Assembly (NCBI GenBank): GCA_030666075.1
Contig: DAOUYN010000034.1
Location: 1-7,674, forward strand
Length of the DNA: 7,674 bases
Direction of reading: 5' to 3'
Origin: Actinomycetes bacterium
GTDB taxonomy: Bacteria > Actinomycetota > Aquicultoria > CAJVYJ01 > JAUVQD01
The position numbers and the translations under genes were made by a program. The notes beneath the pieces are model-generated. The model had not been told where the DNA came from. It made no database searches and saw only the letters and a list, made by a program, of their open reading frames with translations. Every line of letters starts with the position of its first letter. Within the stretch, counting starts at the first letter, position 1. Of this stretch, positions 1 through 6,834 are shown piece by piece.

Positions 1-1310
1 TCGGCGGCGATATCGACGTTGGTCCGCAATTCATCCGCGAACCGCTCGCGCTGCCTATCGCGGGCGAGAACGACTCTTTTAGCGACCGCCGCTGAGGGTT
101 CGCCGGCGCCTTTGCGTAATATCTCATCGCTTCGTAGCCGCCCGACACTGACATGCAGGTCGATCCGGTCCAGAAGCGGCCCCGAGATCCGGGAGCGATA
201 TGCGCTTAACCGGGCCGGTGAGCATGAACACTCGTGTTTGGGATCGCCGTCGTAGCCACAGTGGCAGGGGTTCATCGCCCCGACCAGCATGAAGTCGGCC
301 GGGAAAGTGACCCGGCCGCACGCCCTGGCAAGCGAAACGGTCCGAGACTCCAGGGGTTGGCGCAGGACTTGGAGCAGGCGCGGTCCGAACTCGGCCATTT
401 CGTCCAGAAACAGAACGCCTCGGTGACTGAGGCTCACCTCCCCCGGCATAACAGGACGCCCGCCGCCGACCATTCCGCCGACCGACACTGTATGGTGCGG
501 AGAACGAAAGGGACGCTCGTAAACTAATCCGCCGCCCTCCCTGGTCCGCCCGAGAACGCTGTGAACCCGGGTTACTTCCAACGCTTCCGAGCGGCTCATC
601 GGCGGCAAGATCGACGGCAGGCGTTTGGCCAACATGGACTTCCCGGATCCAGGTGGACCGACGAAGAGAACATTGTGGCGGCCGGCGGCCGCTATCTCCA
701 TCGCCCGTTTCGCCTGCAGCTGACCTTTGACATCCGAAATATCCGGATAACTTCCCTTGTAAACCCTGGTGACCCCTCTTTGGGCCTTGGCAATACGGCG
801 TTCCCCGCTCAGGACCGCTAAAGCCTCTGAGAGCGTGTCTACCGGGAATACCGGCAAGCCGGCCGCGGCCGCCTCGTCGCCGTTGGCTGCGGGAACGATG
901 ATCCCGCGGGCCCCGCTTTCAGCAGCCGTCATGGCCAGAGGTAGCGCCCCTTTGACCGGACAGACCTCCCCGGCCAGCGACAACTCCCCTATGAGCCAGA
1001 GACCTTTGAATTCTTCCCGGCGGTTCGCAACCCCGAGGACCAACGAGATACCGACCGCGATGGGTAGATCGAAATGCGCGCCGGCCTTGGGTAATCCGGC
1101 CGGGGCGAGATTGACGACTAACTTGCGGGGCGGCAGAGTAAACCCGCTATTGATGATAGCCGAACGGACGCATTCACTAGCTTCGCGCACCGCGGCATCG
1201 GGCAACCCGACAAGACGGATACCCGGCAACCCCTTCGAAGCGTGGACCTCGATGACGACCTCGTCCCCTAATACACCGGCGACGACGCCGCTCTTTACCT
1301 TCTCCAGCAA
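1..1310 (-). CDS. comM: ComM/YifB family Mg-chelatase-like AAA+ ATPase (C-terminus cut by window edge)
   Basis: ComM is a cytoplasmic hexameric helicase that promotes branch migration when incoming DNA is integrated during natural transformation; this role is known from family members and inferred here. I translated this frame by hand and it stays open for 436 codons to the left edge; full-length members are about 500 residues, so roughly 70 are missing. Order: an N-terminal Lon-protease-like (ChlI) domain including HFDLPIAVG, Walker A GPPGSGKS (218-225), Walker B with LFLDE (D303, E304), a paired-cysteine knuckle CHC...CSC (C349, C351, C361, C363) and LLDRIDLH (379-386). The start is a TTG at 1310: it gives MLEKVKSG, matching the usual N-terminus, and a stop lies just upstream in frame. 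No Shine-Dalgarno sequence is visible. It follows yraN after an 84-base gap. Family identity is secure; the competence role depends on the host. Confidence 0.93.
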   Translation of the reverse strand, partial: MLEKVKSGVVAGVLGDEVVIEVHASKGLPGIRLVGLPDAAVREASECVRSAIINSGFTLPPRKLVVNLAPAGLPKAGAHFDLPIAVGISLVLGVANRREEFKGLWLIGELSLAGEVCPVKGALPLAMTAAESGARGIIVPAANGDEAAAAGLPVFPVDTLSEALAVLSGERRIAKAQRGVTRVYKGSYPDISDVKGQLQAKRAMEIAAAGRHNVLFVGPPGSGKSMLAKRLPSILPPMSRSEALEVTRVHSVLGRTREGGGLVYERPFRSPHHTVSVGGMVGGGRPVMPGEVSLSHRGVLFLDEMAEFGPRLLQVLRQPLESRTVSLARACGRVTFPADFMLVGAMNPCHCGYDGDPKHECSCSPARLSAYRSRISGPLLDRIDLHVSVGRLRSDEILRKGAGEPSAAVAKRVVLARDRQRERFADELRTNVDIAA

Positions 1311-1321
1311 CCGCTAAGGCC

Positions 1322-1334
1322 GTCATTTTCTATA
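1322..1334 (-). promoter_or_regulatory. Possible weak -10 element upstream of comM
   Basis: The 84-base yraN-comM gap is noticeably richer in A and T than the flanking genes. On the minus strand it contains TATAGA (1334 down to 1329), which would place a transcription start near 1322, about 12 bases before the TTG start of comM. No convincing -35 hexamer is found at 17 or 18 bases. This could be a secondary promoter or chance; read-through from leuS and yraN is equally possible. Confidence 0.22.
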
Positions 1335-1394
1335 ATTGATAACGAACGCATGTTTGCATATTACCGTAGTAGTAGCAATATGGCAAGCGCGGTC

Positions 1395-1757
1395 CTATTC
1401 TTGGAGCGCGTCTATGAGATGCTCGATACGAGTGATACCATCCTGCTCGAGAATGGCGATGAAATCGAACCGGAAAGCCAGGCTCTGGTCGGCGACATAC
1501 TCCCAGTAATGGGCGCCGGCCCGCCGCAGCTTCGTGCGTTTGCCGGCGGTAATCGCTTCGAATGGATGTCCGGCCCCGTCATCGGAACGGGTCTTTACTT
1601 CACAAGCGACGAGCGTGCGGCCAAACCGGGCTATCAGATCTATCTCACCCGCGGGACAGCGGTAGTTCCTGACGAGGATCTCGTAACCCTTTGCTTCCAG
1701 AAAACTAGCCGCGGCAGCCTCTCCGCGATCGCCGAGTCGAGAACTTGTCGTTGTCAA
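1395..1757 (-). CDS. yraN: YraN family (UPF0102) nuclease-fold protein
   Basis: A 120-residue protein of the UPF0102/YraN family, whose fold resembles PD-(D/E)XK and Holliday-junction nucleases. Its biochemical role is not settled, although its usual neighbours (comM, dprA, rnhB) point to DNA processing. Visible family signatures are GDRGE (9-13), AGEIDLI (36-42) and CEVKTR (52-57), giving the putative catalytic set E13, D40, E53 and K55, followed by FRFDFI (95-100). Length is normal. The start is a TTG placed 8 codons before the GxxGE motif. No Shine-Dalgarno sequence precedes it; the leuS stop lies only 13 bases upstream, so translation may depend on ribosomes finishing leuS. The frame stays open upstream into the end of leuS, so a slightly earlier start is not excluded. 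The gene is complete and intact. Confidence 0.93.
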   Translation of the reverse strand: MTTTSSRLGDRGEAAAASFLEAKGYEILVRNYRCPAGEIDLIARFGRTLVACEVKTRSDDGAGHPFEAITAGKRTKLRRAGAHYWEYVADQSLAFRFDFIAILEQDGITRIEHLIDALQE

Positions 1758-1770
1758 AGCAAAAGGGGTA

Positions 1771-4233
1771 TCAGCGGACCACGATGTTGACGAGCTTGTC
1801 CGGGATGGCGATGACCTTCACGATCTTCTTCCCCTCAATATGACGCTTGACGTTTTCCGCCTCCAGGGATAGTTTCTCCAATTCATCGGCTGATAGCCCC
1901 CGGTCGACACTGATCCGGTCGCGCACCTTTCCGTTGACTTGAAAGACCATGGTCACTTGGTCGGCGGCGGCCAGTTTTGGATCGTATTCAGGCCATGCCT
2001 CAATATGGACGCTCTGCTTATGGCCGAGATCCACCCATAGCTCCTCCGCCTGATGCGGCGCGAACGGGGCCGTCATGACCACCAGTTTTTCGGCAATACC
2101 CATCAAGAGGGCTCGGTCCCGCTCGGCTTCCGGCACCGTTTCAAGATACCGGTAGGCGGCATTGACGAGCTCCATGATGGCGCTGATGGCGGTGTTGAAA
2201 TTGAATCGTTCTATGTCGGATGTGACTTTCTTGATCGCTGCGTGCGTCAATTGAACCAGTTCTTTTTCTTTTGCGCCCCCCGAGCCGGGTGTCTCGGCGC
2301 TGTCGATAATGTTTTGAGTAAGGCGCCACACGCGGCTTAGAAACCGAAATATTCCCTCGACGCCCTCATGGCTCCACTCAAGGTCTTTTTCCGGCGGTGA
2401 GGCAAAAAGAATGAACAGGCGGGCCGTGTCGGCCCCGTATTCGGCGATTATCTCGTCGGGAGAGACGATATTCCCACGCGACTTTGACATCGCCAGACCG
2501 CCCAGCTTGACCATGCCTTGGGTCAAAAGGTTTTCGAACGGCTCATCGACTGAAACGAGGCTGAGATCGCGCATGACTTTAGTAAAAAAACGAGCGTACA
2601 GCAAATGTAAGATGGCGTGCTCGATACCGCCGATATACTGATCGACCGGCATCCAGTACTCGCCGGGCGCTTTCCCTACCGGCAACTTGTCGTCATGGGG
2701 GCTGCAGTACCTGGCAAAATACCAAGAAGAACAAGTAAAGGTGTCCATCGTATCGGTCTCGCGGCGCGCCGGTATCCCGCATTCCGGACAGATGACATTG
2801 AGGAACTCCGCATGGCTGGGCAATGAGCCGCCTTCGGCGGTCAAGTCGACATCGTCGGGGAGCGTCACCGGAAGGTCGCTCTCGGGCACCGGGACGATCC
2901 CGCAGACATCACAGTAGATCATGGGAATCGGGTTCCCCCAGTAGCGCTGGCGCGAGATCAGCCAGTCGCGCAAACGAAAATTGACAGCCGTCTCCCCCTC
3001 GCCGCGCTCGACGAGCCAATCAGTGACAGCCGCAGTCCCGGCCGCACTCTCTAGATCATTAAACTGTCCCGAGCCGATCATCGAACCCGGTCCGGTGGAG
3101 GCTTCATCCATCTTGTCTCCATCGAGAAGCGTGCCTTCGGGCTGGATAACCGGACGGACCTTGATGTCGTACTTGCGGGCGAACTCAAAGTCGCGTTGAT
3201 CGTGAGCGGGCACGGCCATCACGGCCCCGGTCCCGTATTCCATCAACACATAATCAGAGACCCAGATAGGTATCTCCTCGCCGTTGACCGGATTGACGGC
3301 ATAACGACCAGTAAAGGCGCCCTGTTTCTCCAGCTCTCCAGAGGTCCTCTCCAGGACGGTGCGCGAAGCGGTATGGCGGCGGACCTCATCGATAGCTTTT
3401 TGGTGCTCAGTGCCGGCGACCAGCTTATCGACTAACGGGTGCTCAGGGGCCAACAAGAAGAACGTCGCCCCAAATAGAGTATCGGGCCTGGTAGTGAAGA
3501 CGGTGATCGGCTCACCTGTACCGGCGAGCTTGAAGACGACTTCGGCGCCGCGGCTCTTCCCTATCCAGTTTCTTTGCATCGTCTTGACCCTCTCGGGCCA
3601 GCCCTCGAGTTTATCGAGGTCATCCAGAAGTTCTTGGGCGTAGTCAGTTATCTTAAAGAACCATTGGGCCAAGCGGCGCTGGTCTACGAGCGTTGAACAC
3701 CGCCAGCATTCCCCCTCGCCCAAGACCTGCTCGTTAGCTAGAACGGTCTTGCATGATGGACACCAGTTGACGTTCGATTCGGCCCGGTAGACGAGGCCCT
3801 TCTCGTAGAACTTAAGAAAGAGCCACTGGCCCCAGCGGTAGTATTCGGGATCACAGGTGACCACGGTCCGGTCCCAATCGTAGCTCAGGCCAAGCTGTTT
3901 CATCTGAGAAGCCTGGCGCTCGATGTTCTCGTATGTCCATTCTTTTGGGTGGACGTTGTTCTTAATGGCGGCATTCTCAGCCGGAAGCCCGAAAGCGTCC
4001 CAGCCGATCGGGTGAAGCACGTTAAAGCCGCGCATCGAATAGTACCTGGCTATGACATCGCCGATCGAGTAATTACGCACGTGTCCCATATGGAGATCAC
4101 CCGAAGGATACGGGAACATCTCAAGGATATAGCGCTTCGGGCGGTCGGCATCTTCCTTTACGCTGTATAGGCCGTCATCAGCCCACTTGTCTTGCCACTT
4201 CTTCTCTATGTCTTGGGGCTTATAAGCTTTCAC
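1771..4233 (-). CDS. leuS: Leucyl-tRNA synthetase
   Basis: Class I aminoacyl-tRNA synthetase that charges tRNA-Leu with leucine in the cytoplasm. With the GTG start it has 820 residues, normal for bacterial LeuRS. Residues in that numbering: the ATP-binding HMGH is at 48-51; a zinc knuckle is formed by C158/C161 and C176/C179; the CP1 editing domain shows TTRPDT (247-252) and [15 protein letters not shown] (334-348), containing the editing aspartate of the family. A second cysteine set (CDVC at 441-444, CPEC at 482-485) lies in the catalytic region. The signature loop reads AMSKS (581-585) instead of KMSKS; the second, more critical lysine is kept. The anticodon-binding domain and C-terminal tail follow. 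The start is chosen at GTG 4233 because GGAG sits eight bases before it; an upstream TTG at 4251 would add six residues but lies beyond that GGAG. First gene of leuS-yraN-comM. Confidence 0.98.
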   Translation of the reverse strand: MKAYKPQDIEKKWQDKWADDGLYSVKEDADRPKRYILEMFPYPSGDLHMGHVRNYSIGDVIARYYSMRGFNVLHPIGWDAFGLPAENAAIKNNVHPKEWTYENIERQASQMKQLGLSYDWDRTVVTCDPEYYRWGQWLFLKFYEKGLVYRAESNVNWCPSCKTVLANEQVLGEGECWRCSTLVDQRRLAQWFFKITDYAQELLDDLDKLEGWPERVKTMQRNWIGKSRGAEVVFKLAGTGEPITVFTTRPDTLFGATFFLLAPEHPLVDKLVAGTEHQKAIDEVRRHTASRTVLERTSGELEKQGAFTGRYAVNPVNGEEIPIWVSDYVLMEYGTGAVMAVPAHDQRDFEFARKYDIKVRPVIQPEGTLLDGDKMDEASTGPGSMIGSGQFNDLESAAGTAAVTDWLVERGEGETAVNFRLRDWLISRQRYWGNPIPMIYCDVCGIVPVPESDLPVTLPDDVDLTAEGGSLPSHAEFLNVICPECGIPARRETDTMDTFTCSSWYFARYCSPHDDKLPVGKAPGEYWMPVDQYIGGIEHAILHLLYARFFTKVMRDLSLVSVDEPFENLLTQGMVKLGGLAMSKSRGNIVSPDEIIAEYGADTARLFILFASPPEKDLEWSHEGVEGIFRFLSRVWRLTQNIIDSAETPGSGGAKEKELVQLTHAAIKKVTSDIERFNFNTAISAIMELVNAAYRYLETVPEAERDRALLMGIAEKLVVMTAPFAPHQAEELWVDLGHKQSVHIEAWPEYDPKLAAADQVTMVFQVNGKVRDRISVDRGLSADELEKLSLEAENVKRHIEGKKIVKVIAIPDKLVNIVVR

Positions 4234-4241
4234 TCTCGAAA

Positions 4242-4245
4242 CTCC
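4242..4245 (-). promoter_or_regulatory. Ribosome binding site deciding the leuS start
   Basis: GGAG on the minus strand, separated by eight bases from the GTG at 4233-4231. This spacing favours the GTG over the in-frame TTG at 4251-4249, which would place the GGAG inside the coding sequence. Confidence 0.7.
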
Positions 4246-4262
4246 AATCAACTGCTGCCCAG

Positions 4263-4292
4263 ATTCTAGCGTAAAGAGAACATCGACGTAAA
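4263..4292 (-). promoter_or_regulatory. Predicted housekeeping-type promoter of leuS
   Basis: On the minus strand, TTTACG (4292-4287, four of six to TTGACA) is followed after 18 bases by TAGAAT (4268-4263, five of six to TATAAT). Transcription would start near 4256, giving a leader of about 22 bases that includes the GGAG. There is no room for a T-box leader, a regulator often found before aminoacyl-tRNA synthetase genes in Gram-positive bacteria, so tRNA-responsive control of that kind is not present here. Confidence 0.5.
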
Positions 4293-4315
4293 CGGACTGT
4301 CTATCTCGGAGTAAC

Positions 4316-4324
4316 TGATATAAT
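4316..4324 (+). promoter_or_regulatory. Extended -10 promoter for a leaderless transcript
   Basis: The sequence reads TGA followed by a perfect TATAAT (4319-4324), an extended -10 element of the TGnTATAAT type. No good -35 is present at 17-18 bases, which extended -10 promoters can tolerate. The ATG of the plus-strand gene begins at 4332, seven bases after the hexamer, exactly where transcription should begin. The only upstream purine-rich stretch, near 4306-4310, is too far away to act as a ribosome binding site. Confidence 0.65.
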
Positions 4325-4331
4325 CCGCTCT

Positions 4332-5312
4332 ATGAGACGGAACATCGCCTTTCTGACCATAACGTTCGCGCTTATGGCGGGTCTCTTTTATATGGGGATC
4401 CCAAAACCTCTTTCCCCCATACGGGCTCTGAGGGTCAGCCGCGCGGGCGCGAGCACGAAACCGGCCTGGTCGAACTCGGGCGAGAGACTGGCCCGCCCCA
4501 ATGCCGGGCATATTTTCATACACGACCTTTCAAGATACATGTATAACGACCCCAGGATCACGAAGCCGGTTTTGGTCGGCGACATTAGAACGCCCGGGAT
4601 CGACCGACTTGAGTGGTCTCCCGATGATAAGCTGCTCTTGGCTCAGATCACTACCTACGACATTTTCAATTCGCACATACTGGTCGACCTGAAGACCGAG
4701 CGCTTGCGCACACTGGAGATCGACTCAAAAAGAGGCACGACGGCGGACTTCTTCTTTTGGCGGTCCACGACCGCGTTAGGGGCCGTGGTCGGGGGCGAAA
4801 TCGATACGCCCTACCCGCAGGGGCGCTTGGCTATCGCTGAGCTAACCTCCGGAGAAAAGCGCTCAGGCGACAGCTTTTTGAACAGCGACTCGCTCTTGGT
4901 CCGCGCCCGAGAACTGGCCGGCATCGATATGCCCAGCGGACACGAAATCGAATACGACCGCTATTTCCGTGACAAATATCTGTTGGGGTGGATACGTAAA
5001 GACGAAGGACCGGCTGACTTCTTCGCCCTCGATACCGAGACAGGAAAAGCCAAGGTGCTCGGCGCCGCGATAGAAGATATTTCGGTAGCCGATACCGGTC
5101 GGGCAGTAGTTTTGCCGGACAGAGCGGGTCCCGTGCGCCTCGCTGAGATATCGGATAATGAGCTAAAGGTCGGTGAAAGCGTCACTTTTGAGGACCGCTG
5201 GGGCCAACAGTTGCGGCCCACAAAGATAAGCATCTCGCCCAACGGCCGCTTCATCGCCTTCGAACACGATGACCCTTTCGCTTCGGGCATCCACGTCGCC
5301 CCGCTCCCCTAG
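4332..5312 (+). CDS. Membrane-anchored beta-propeller-like protein of unknown function
   Basis: A 326-residue protein that I cannot assign to a named family. It starts with MRRN and a hydrophobic segment (about residues 5-22) that looks like an uncleaved membrane anchor or a signal peptide; no lipobox cysteine is present and the whole protein lacks cysteine, consistent with an extracytoplasmic location. The rest is rich in beta strands and contains two stretches typical of WD40-like/TolB-type propeller blades: LEWSPDDKLLLAQ (93-105) and ISISPNGRFIAFEHDD (299-314), with HILVDLKTERLRTLEI (115-130) and FFALDTETGKAKVLG (230-244) as likely blade strands. No catalytic residues stand out. It lies alone on the plus strand, divergent from leuS and convergent with the DUF547 gene, whose stop codon overlaps its own. 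A binding, scaffold or sensing role is plausible but not shown. Confidence 0.85.
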   Translation: MRRNIAFLTITFALMAGLFYMGIPKPLSPIRALRVSRAGASTKPAWSNSGERLARPNAGHIFIHDLSRYMYNDPRITKPVLVGDIRTPGIDRLEWSPDDKLLLAQITTYDIFNSHILVDLKTERLRTLEIDSKRGTTADFFFWRSTTALGAVVGGEIDTPYPQGRLAIAELTSGEKRSGDSFLNSDSLLVRARELAGIDMPSGHEIEYDRYFRDKYLLGWIRKDEGPADFFALDTETGKAKVLGAAIEDISVADTGRAVVLPDRAGPVRLAEISDNELKVGESVTFEDRWGQQLRPTKISISPNGRFIAFEHDDPFASGIHVAPLP

Positions 5313-6010
5313 GCGCGGTTGAGCCGCCAATCATAGTCCATATACTCGACCCGCAACTTTTCCGCATGGTCCTTAATATAGTCCCCATCGCTATGAAACC
5401 TTGAAACGTACCTCAGCAGATCGGGCTCATTGGGGGCGAAATCGCGCTCGTACCATTTGAATATCTGCGACAGCTCGATAAGCTCCTTGTCATGGTCGAC
5501 GACCACCCCTTTGGGGCTGTTGATGAATATCTTGGCGGCCATATCGAGTTCACGGTCGAGTTCGGCGGCAGAGTACAATCCCCCTTTTAATGGCGGGCAA
5601 GAATCCGCGCCGCAAACGAGCGCGAAGTGGCTGCGGGGCTCATGAAGGTCGAGGCGGAGCCTCTTTTCGATATCGTTGAGACTCATTCGTTCGCCGCCGA
5701 TATCGTGCTTTGACGTAAAGAAGAAGCGGAGCTTATGCCAGACCCCCCGATGGCCGTTTTCTAGAAACCCGGGGTCGGCGGTGATCGCCTCGAGCGCCCC
5801 GTGGATGCTCAGAGCATTATAGGTGTTGATCCAAAAAGCGATCTCCTCTTCACGCATCTGGAGAGTTGAAAGGTCGTATTCGGGGAGGTCGGAGACATAT
5901 TCTTTTATATTGTCCGCCAGCTCGACGGCCGAGTAGTCTACTTTTCCGTCGGCATCGGTATAGTTTCCGATGGCGGCGGCGAGCCTCTTCTTGAGGGGCC
6001 CCGAGATCAT
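5309..6010 (-). CDS. DUF547 domain-containing protein
   Basis: A 233-residue protein that is essentially one DUF547 domain, whose biochemical function is not established. Family hallmarks: FWINTYNALSIHG (59-71), LNDIE (111-115), HFALVCGADSCPPL (128-141) with the conserved pair C133 and C138, LSQIFKWYERDF (180-191) and the C-terminal YDWRLN (226-231). There is no signal peptide or membrane segment, whereas many DUF547 proteins are exported; this one should be cytoplasmic. Its ATG overlaps the methyltransferase stop as ATGA, so it is translationally coupled as the last gene of the operon. Its TAG stop shares a CTAG with the stop of the convergent gene. Family assignment is firm; the role is inferred only from the neighbours and may be auxiliary to the methyltransferase and radical SAM enzyme. 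Confidence 0.93.
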   Translation of the reverse strand: MISGPLKKRLAAAIGNYTDADGKVDYSAVELADNIKEYVSDLPEYDLSTLQMREEEIAFWINTYNALSIHGALEAITADPGFLENGHRGVWHKLRFFFTSKHDIGGERMSLNDIEKRLRLDLHEPRSHFALVCGADSCPPLKGGLYSAAELDRELDMAAKIFINSPKGVVVDHDKELIELSQIFKWYERDFAPNEPDLLRYVSRFHSDGDYIKDHAEKLRVEYMDYDWRLNRA

Positions 6011-6834
6011 TCTGTCCGTTCGCTTTCCAGAGCGCCAAAGAAGACCCCGTACTTGAAGCGCCCGGCAGCCAGCTCTGCTTTCGCCCGCTCGAGGCCCGCT
6101 TCGACCTGTTCCATAGTGACCCCTATTGCCGCCGCCGGATCGATCTTCAGTAGGCCCTCTATGCCCCGCCAGGCCAGAAACATGCGCCGGAATCGGGCCA
6201 GCAGGCCTTCTAGGGTATAGGTGTGGTCTTCATATTCGACATCCATGAAACCGGCCCCCGTGAATAGATCCCGGTAGCCGCCGACCGGGCGGGCCCCCGC
6301 GACGCAGGCGAAGCGGAGCATCATGTCCCTAAGGTCCGGCGGGATCTCTCCGTCCACCACTACGTCGCTGACAGCGAGCTGACCGCCCGGTCGCAGCACC
6401 CTGGCCATCTCGGCGGCGGCGGTGTCGGCATCCAAGAACGTGCAGACCGAGCACTCCGAGATAACGGCATCGAAGTGTCGATCAGATACGGGCATGCTCT
6501 CGGCGTCGCCGACAATAAAATCGGCCCGGTCGGCACAGCCGGCCTGCTCAGCCGCTGTCCTGGCTTTTTCTAGGTTCATCGCGCTCAAATCGATCCCGGT
6601 GACCCTGCACCCGAATGCTTCAATAAGACGAATGGCGGAGGCACCCTTGCCGCAGGCGATATCGAGTACCTCAGAATCGGTCTTCAATCCCAGCCTGTCA
6701 CCCATGTGCAGGGTCAATTCGGCGCCGCCGGGATGAAAGTCCTCGCCCAGTAGTCCTGCGACTGCCTCATTCTCGTAGAACGAGGTACAGCACGCCTTGT
6801 ATTCACGCTCGCTCACAGCCTTGGCCGCGGTCAC
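6007..6834 (-). CDS. Cysteine-rich class I SAM-dependent methyltransferase (ArsM-like features)
   Basis: A 275-residue Rossmann-fold methyltransferase. SAM-binding motif I is VLDIACGKGA (56-65), the acidic residue after strand 2 is D82 in GIDLSAMN, D110 lies in GDAESMP, and motif IV/post-II is FDAVISECSVCTF (121-133), with LRPGGQLAVSD (147-157) after it. The N-terminus carries KACCTSFYENE and FHPGG. It is rich in cysteine: C15, C16, C61, C76, C100, C128, C131 and C177. The placement of the CC pair, C128 after motif IV and C177 in ACVAGA resembles the thiol ligands of arsenite methyltransferases (ArsM), although the overall sequence is also UbiE-like. The methyl acceptor is therefore unknown. 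The GTG start overlaps the upstream stop as GTGA, with GGAG eight bases before it. Confidence is for the methyltransferase call; the arsenic suggestion is much less certain. Confidence 0.93.
   Translation of the reverse strand: MTAAKAVSEREYKACCTSFYENEAVAGLLGEDFHPGGAELTLHMGDRLGLKTDSEVLDIACGKGASAIRLIEAFGCRVTGIDLSAMNLEKARTAAEQAGCADRADFIVGDAESMPVSDRHFDAVISECSVCTFLDADTAAAEMARVLRPGGQLAVSDVVVDGEIPPDLRDMMLRFACVAGARPVGGYRDLFTGAGFMDVEYEDHTYTLEGLLARFRRMFLAWRGIEGLLKIDPAAAIGVTMEQVEAGLERAKAELAAGRFKYGVFFGALESERTE

Noticed and set aside
769..1317. Plus-strand open frame of 182 codons opposite comM
   Set aside because: The minus-strand frame encodes a clear ComM with Walker motifs through the same bases; the plus-strand product is low-complexity, rich in Pro, Thr, Ala and Arg, and has no recognisable domain.
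1342..1365. Short repeated GCAT words (GCATGTTTGCAT) in the gap before comM as a regulator site
   Set aside because: Arms are only three or four bases, imperfect as a palindrome, and expected by chance in an AT-rich gap.
1350..1790. Plus-strand open frame of 146 codons opposite yraN
   Set aside because: It covers the yraN reading frame, whose GEIDLI and EVKTR motifs are unmistakable; the plus-strand translation resembles nothing and spans the yraN-comM gap.
4234..4262. T-box or other riboswitch in front of leuS
   Set aside because: The predicted leader is only about 22 bases, far too short for a T-box stem set and terminator.
4266..4523. Minus-strand open frame extending from the propeller-like gene into the divergent promoter region
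   Set aside because: It is antisense to the N-terminal membrane segment of the plus-strand gene, has an arginine-rich composition typical of shadow frames, and would run through the leuS promoter.
5315..5327. Hairpin GCGG-5-CCGC just after the plus-strand stop as a terminator
   Set aside because: The stem has only four pairs, no T-run follows on either strand, and it lies inside the DUF547 coding sequence.
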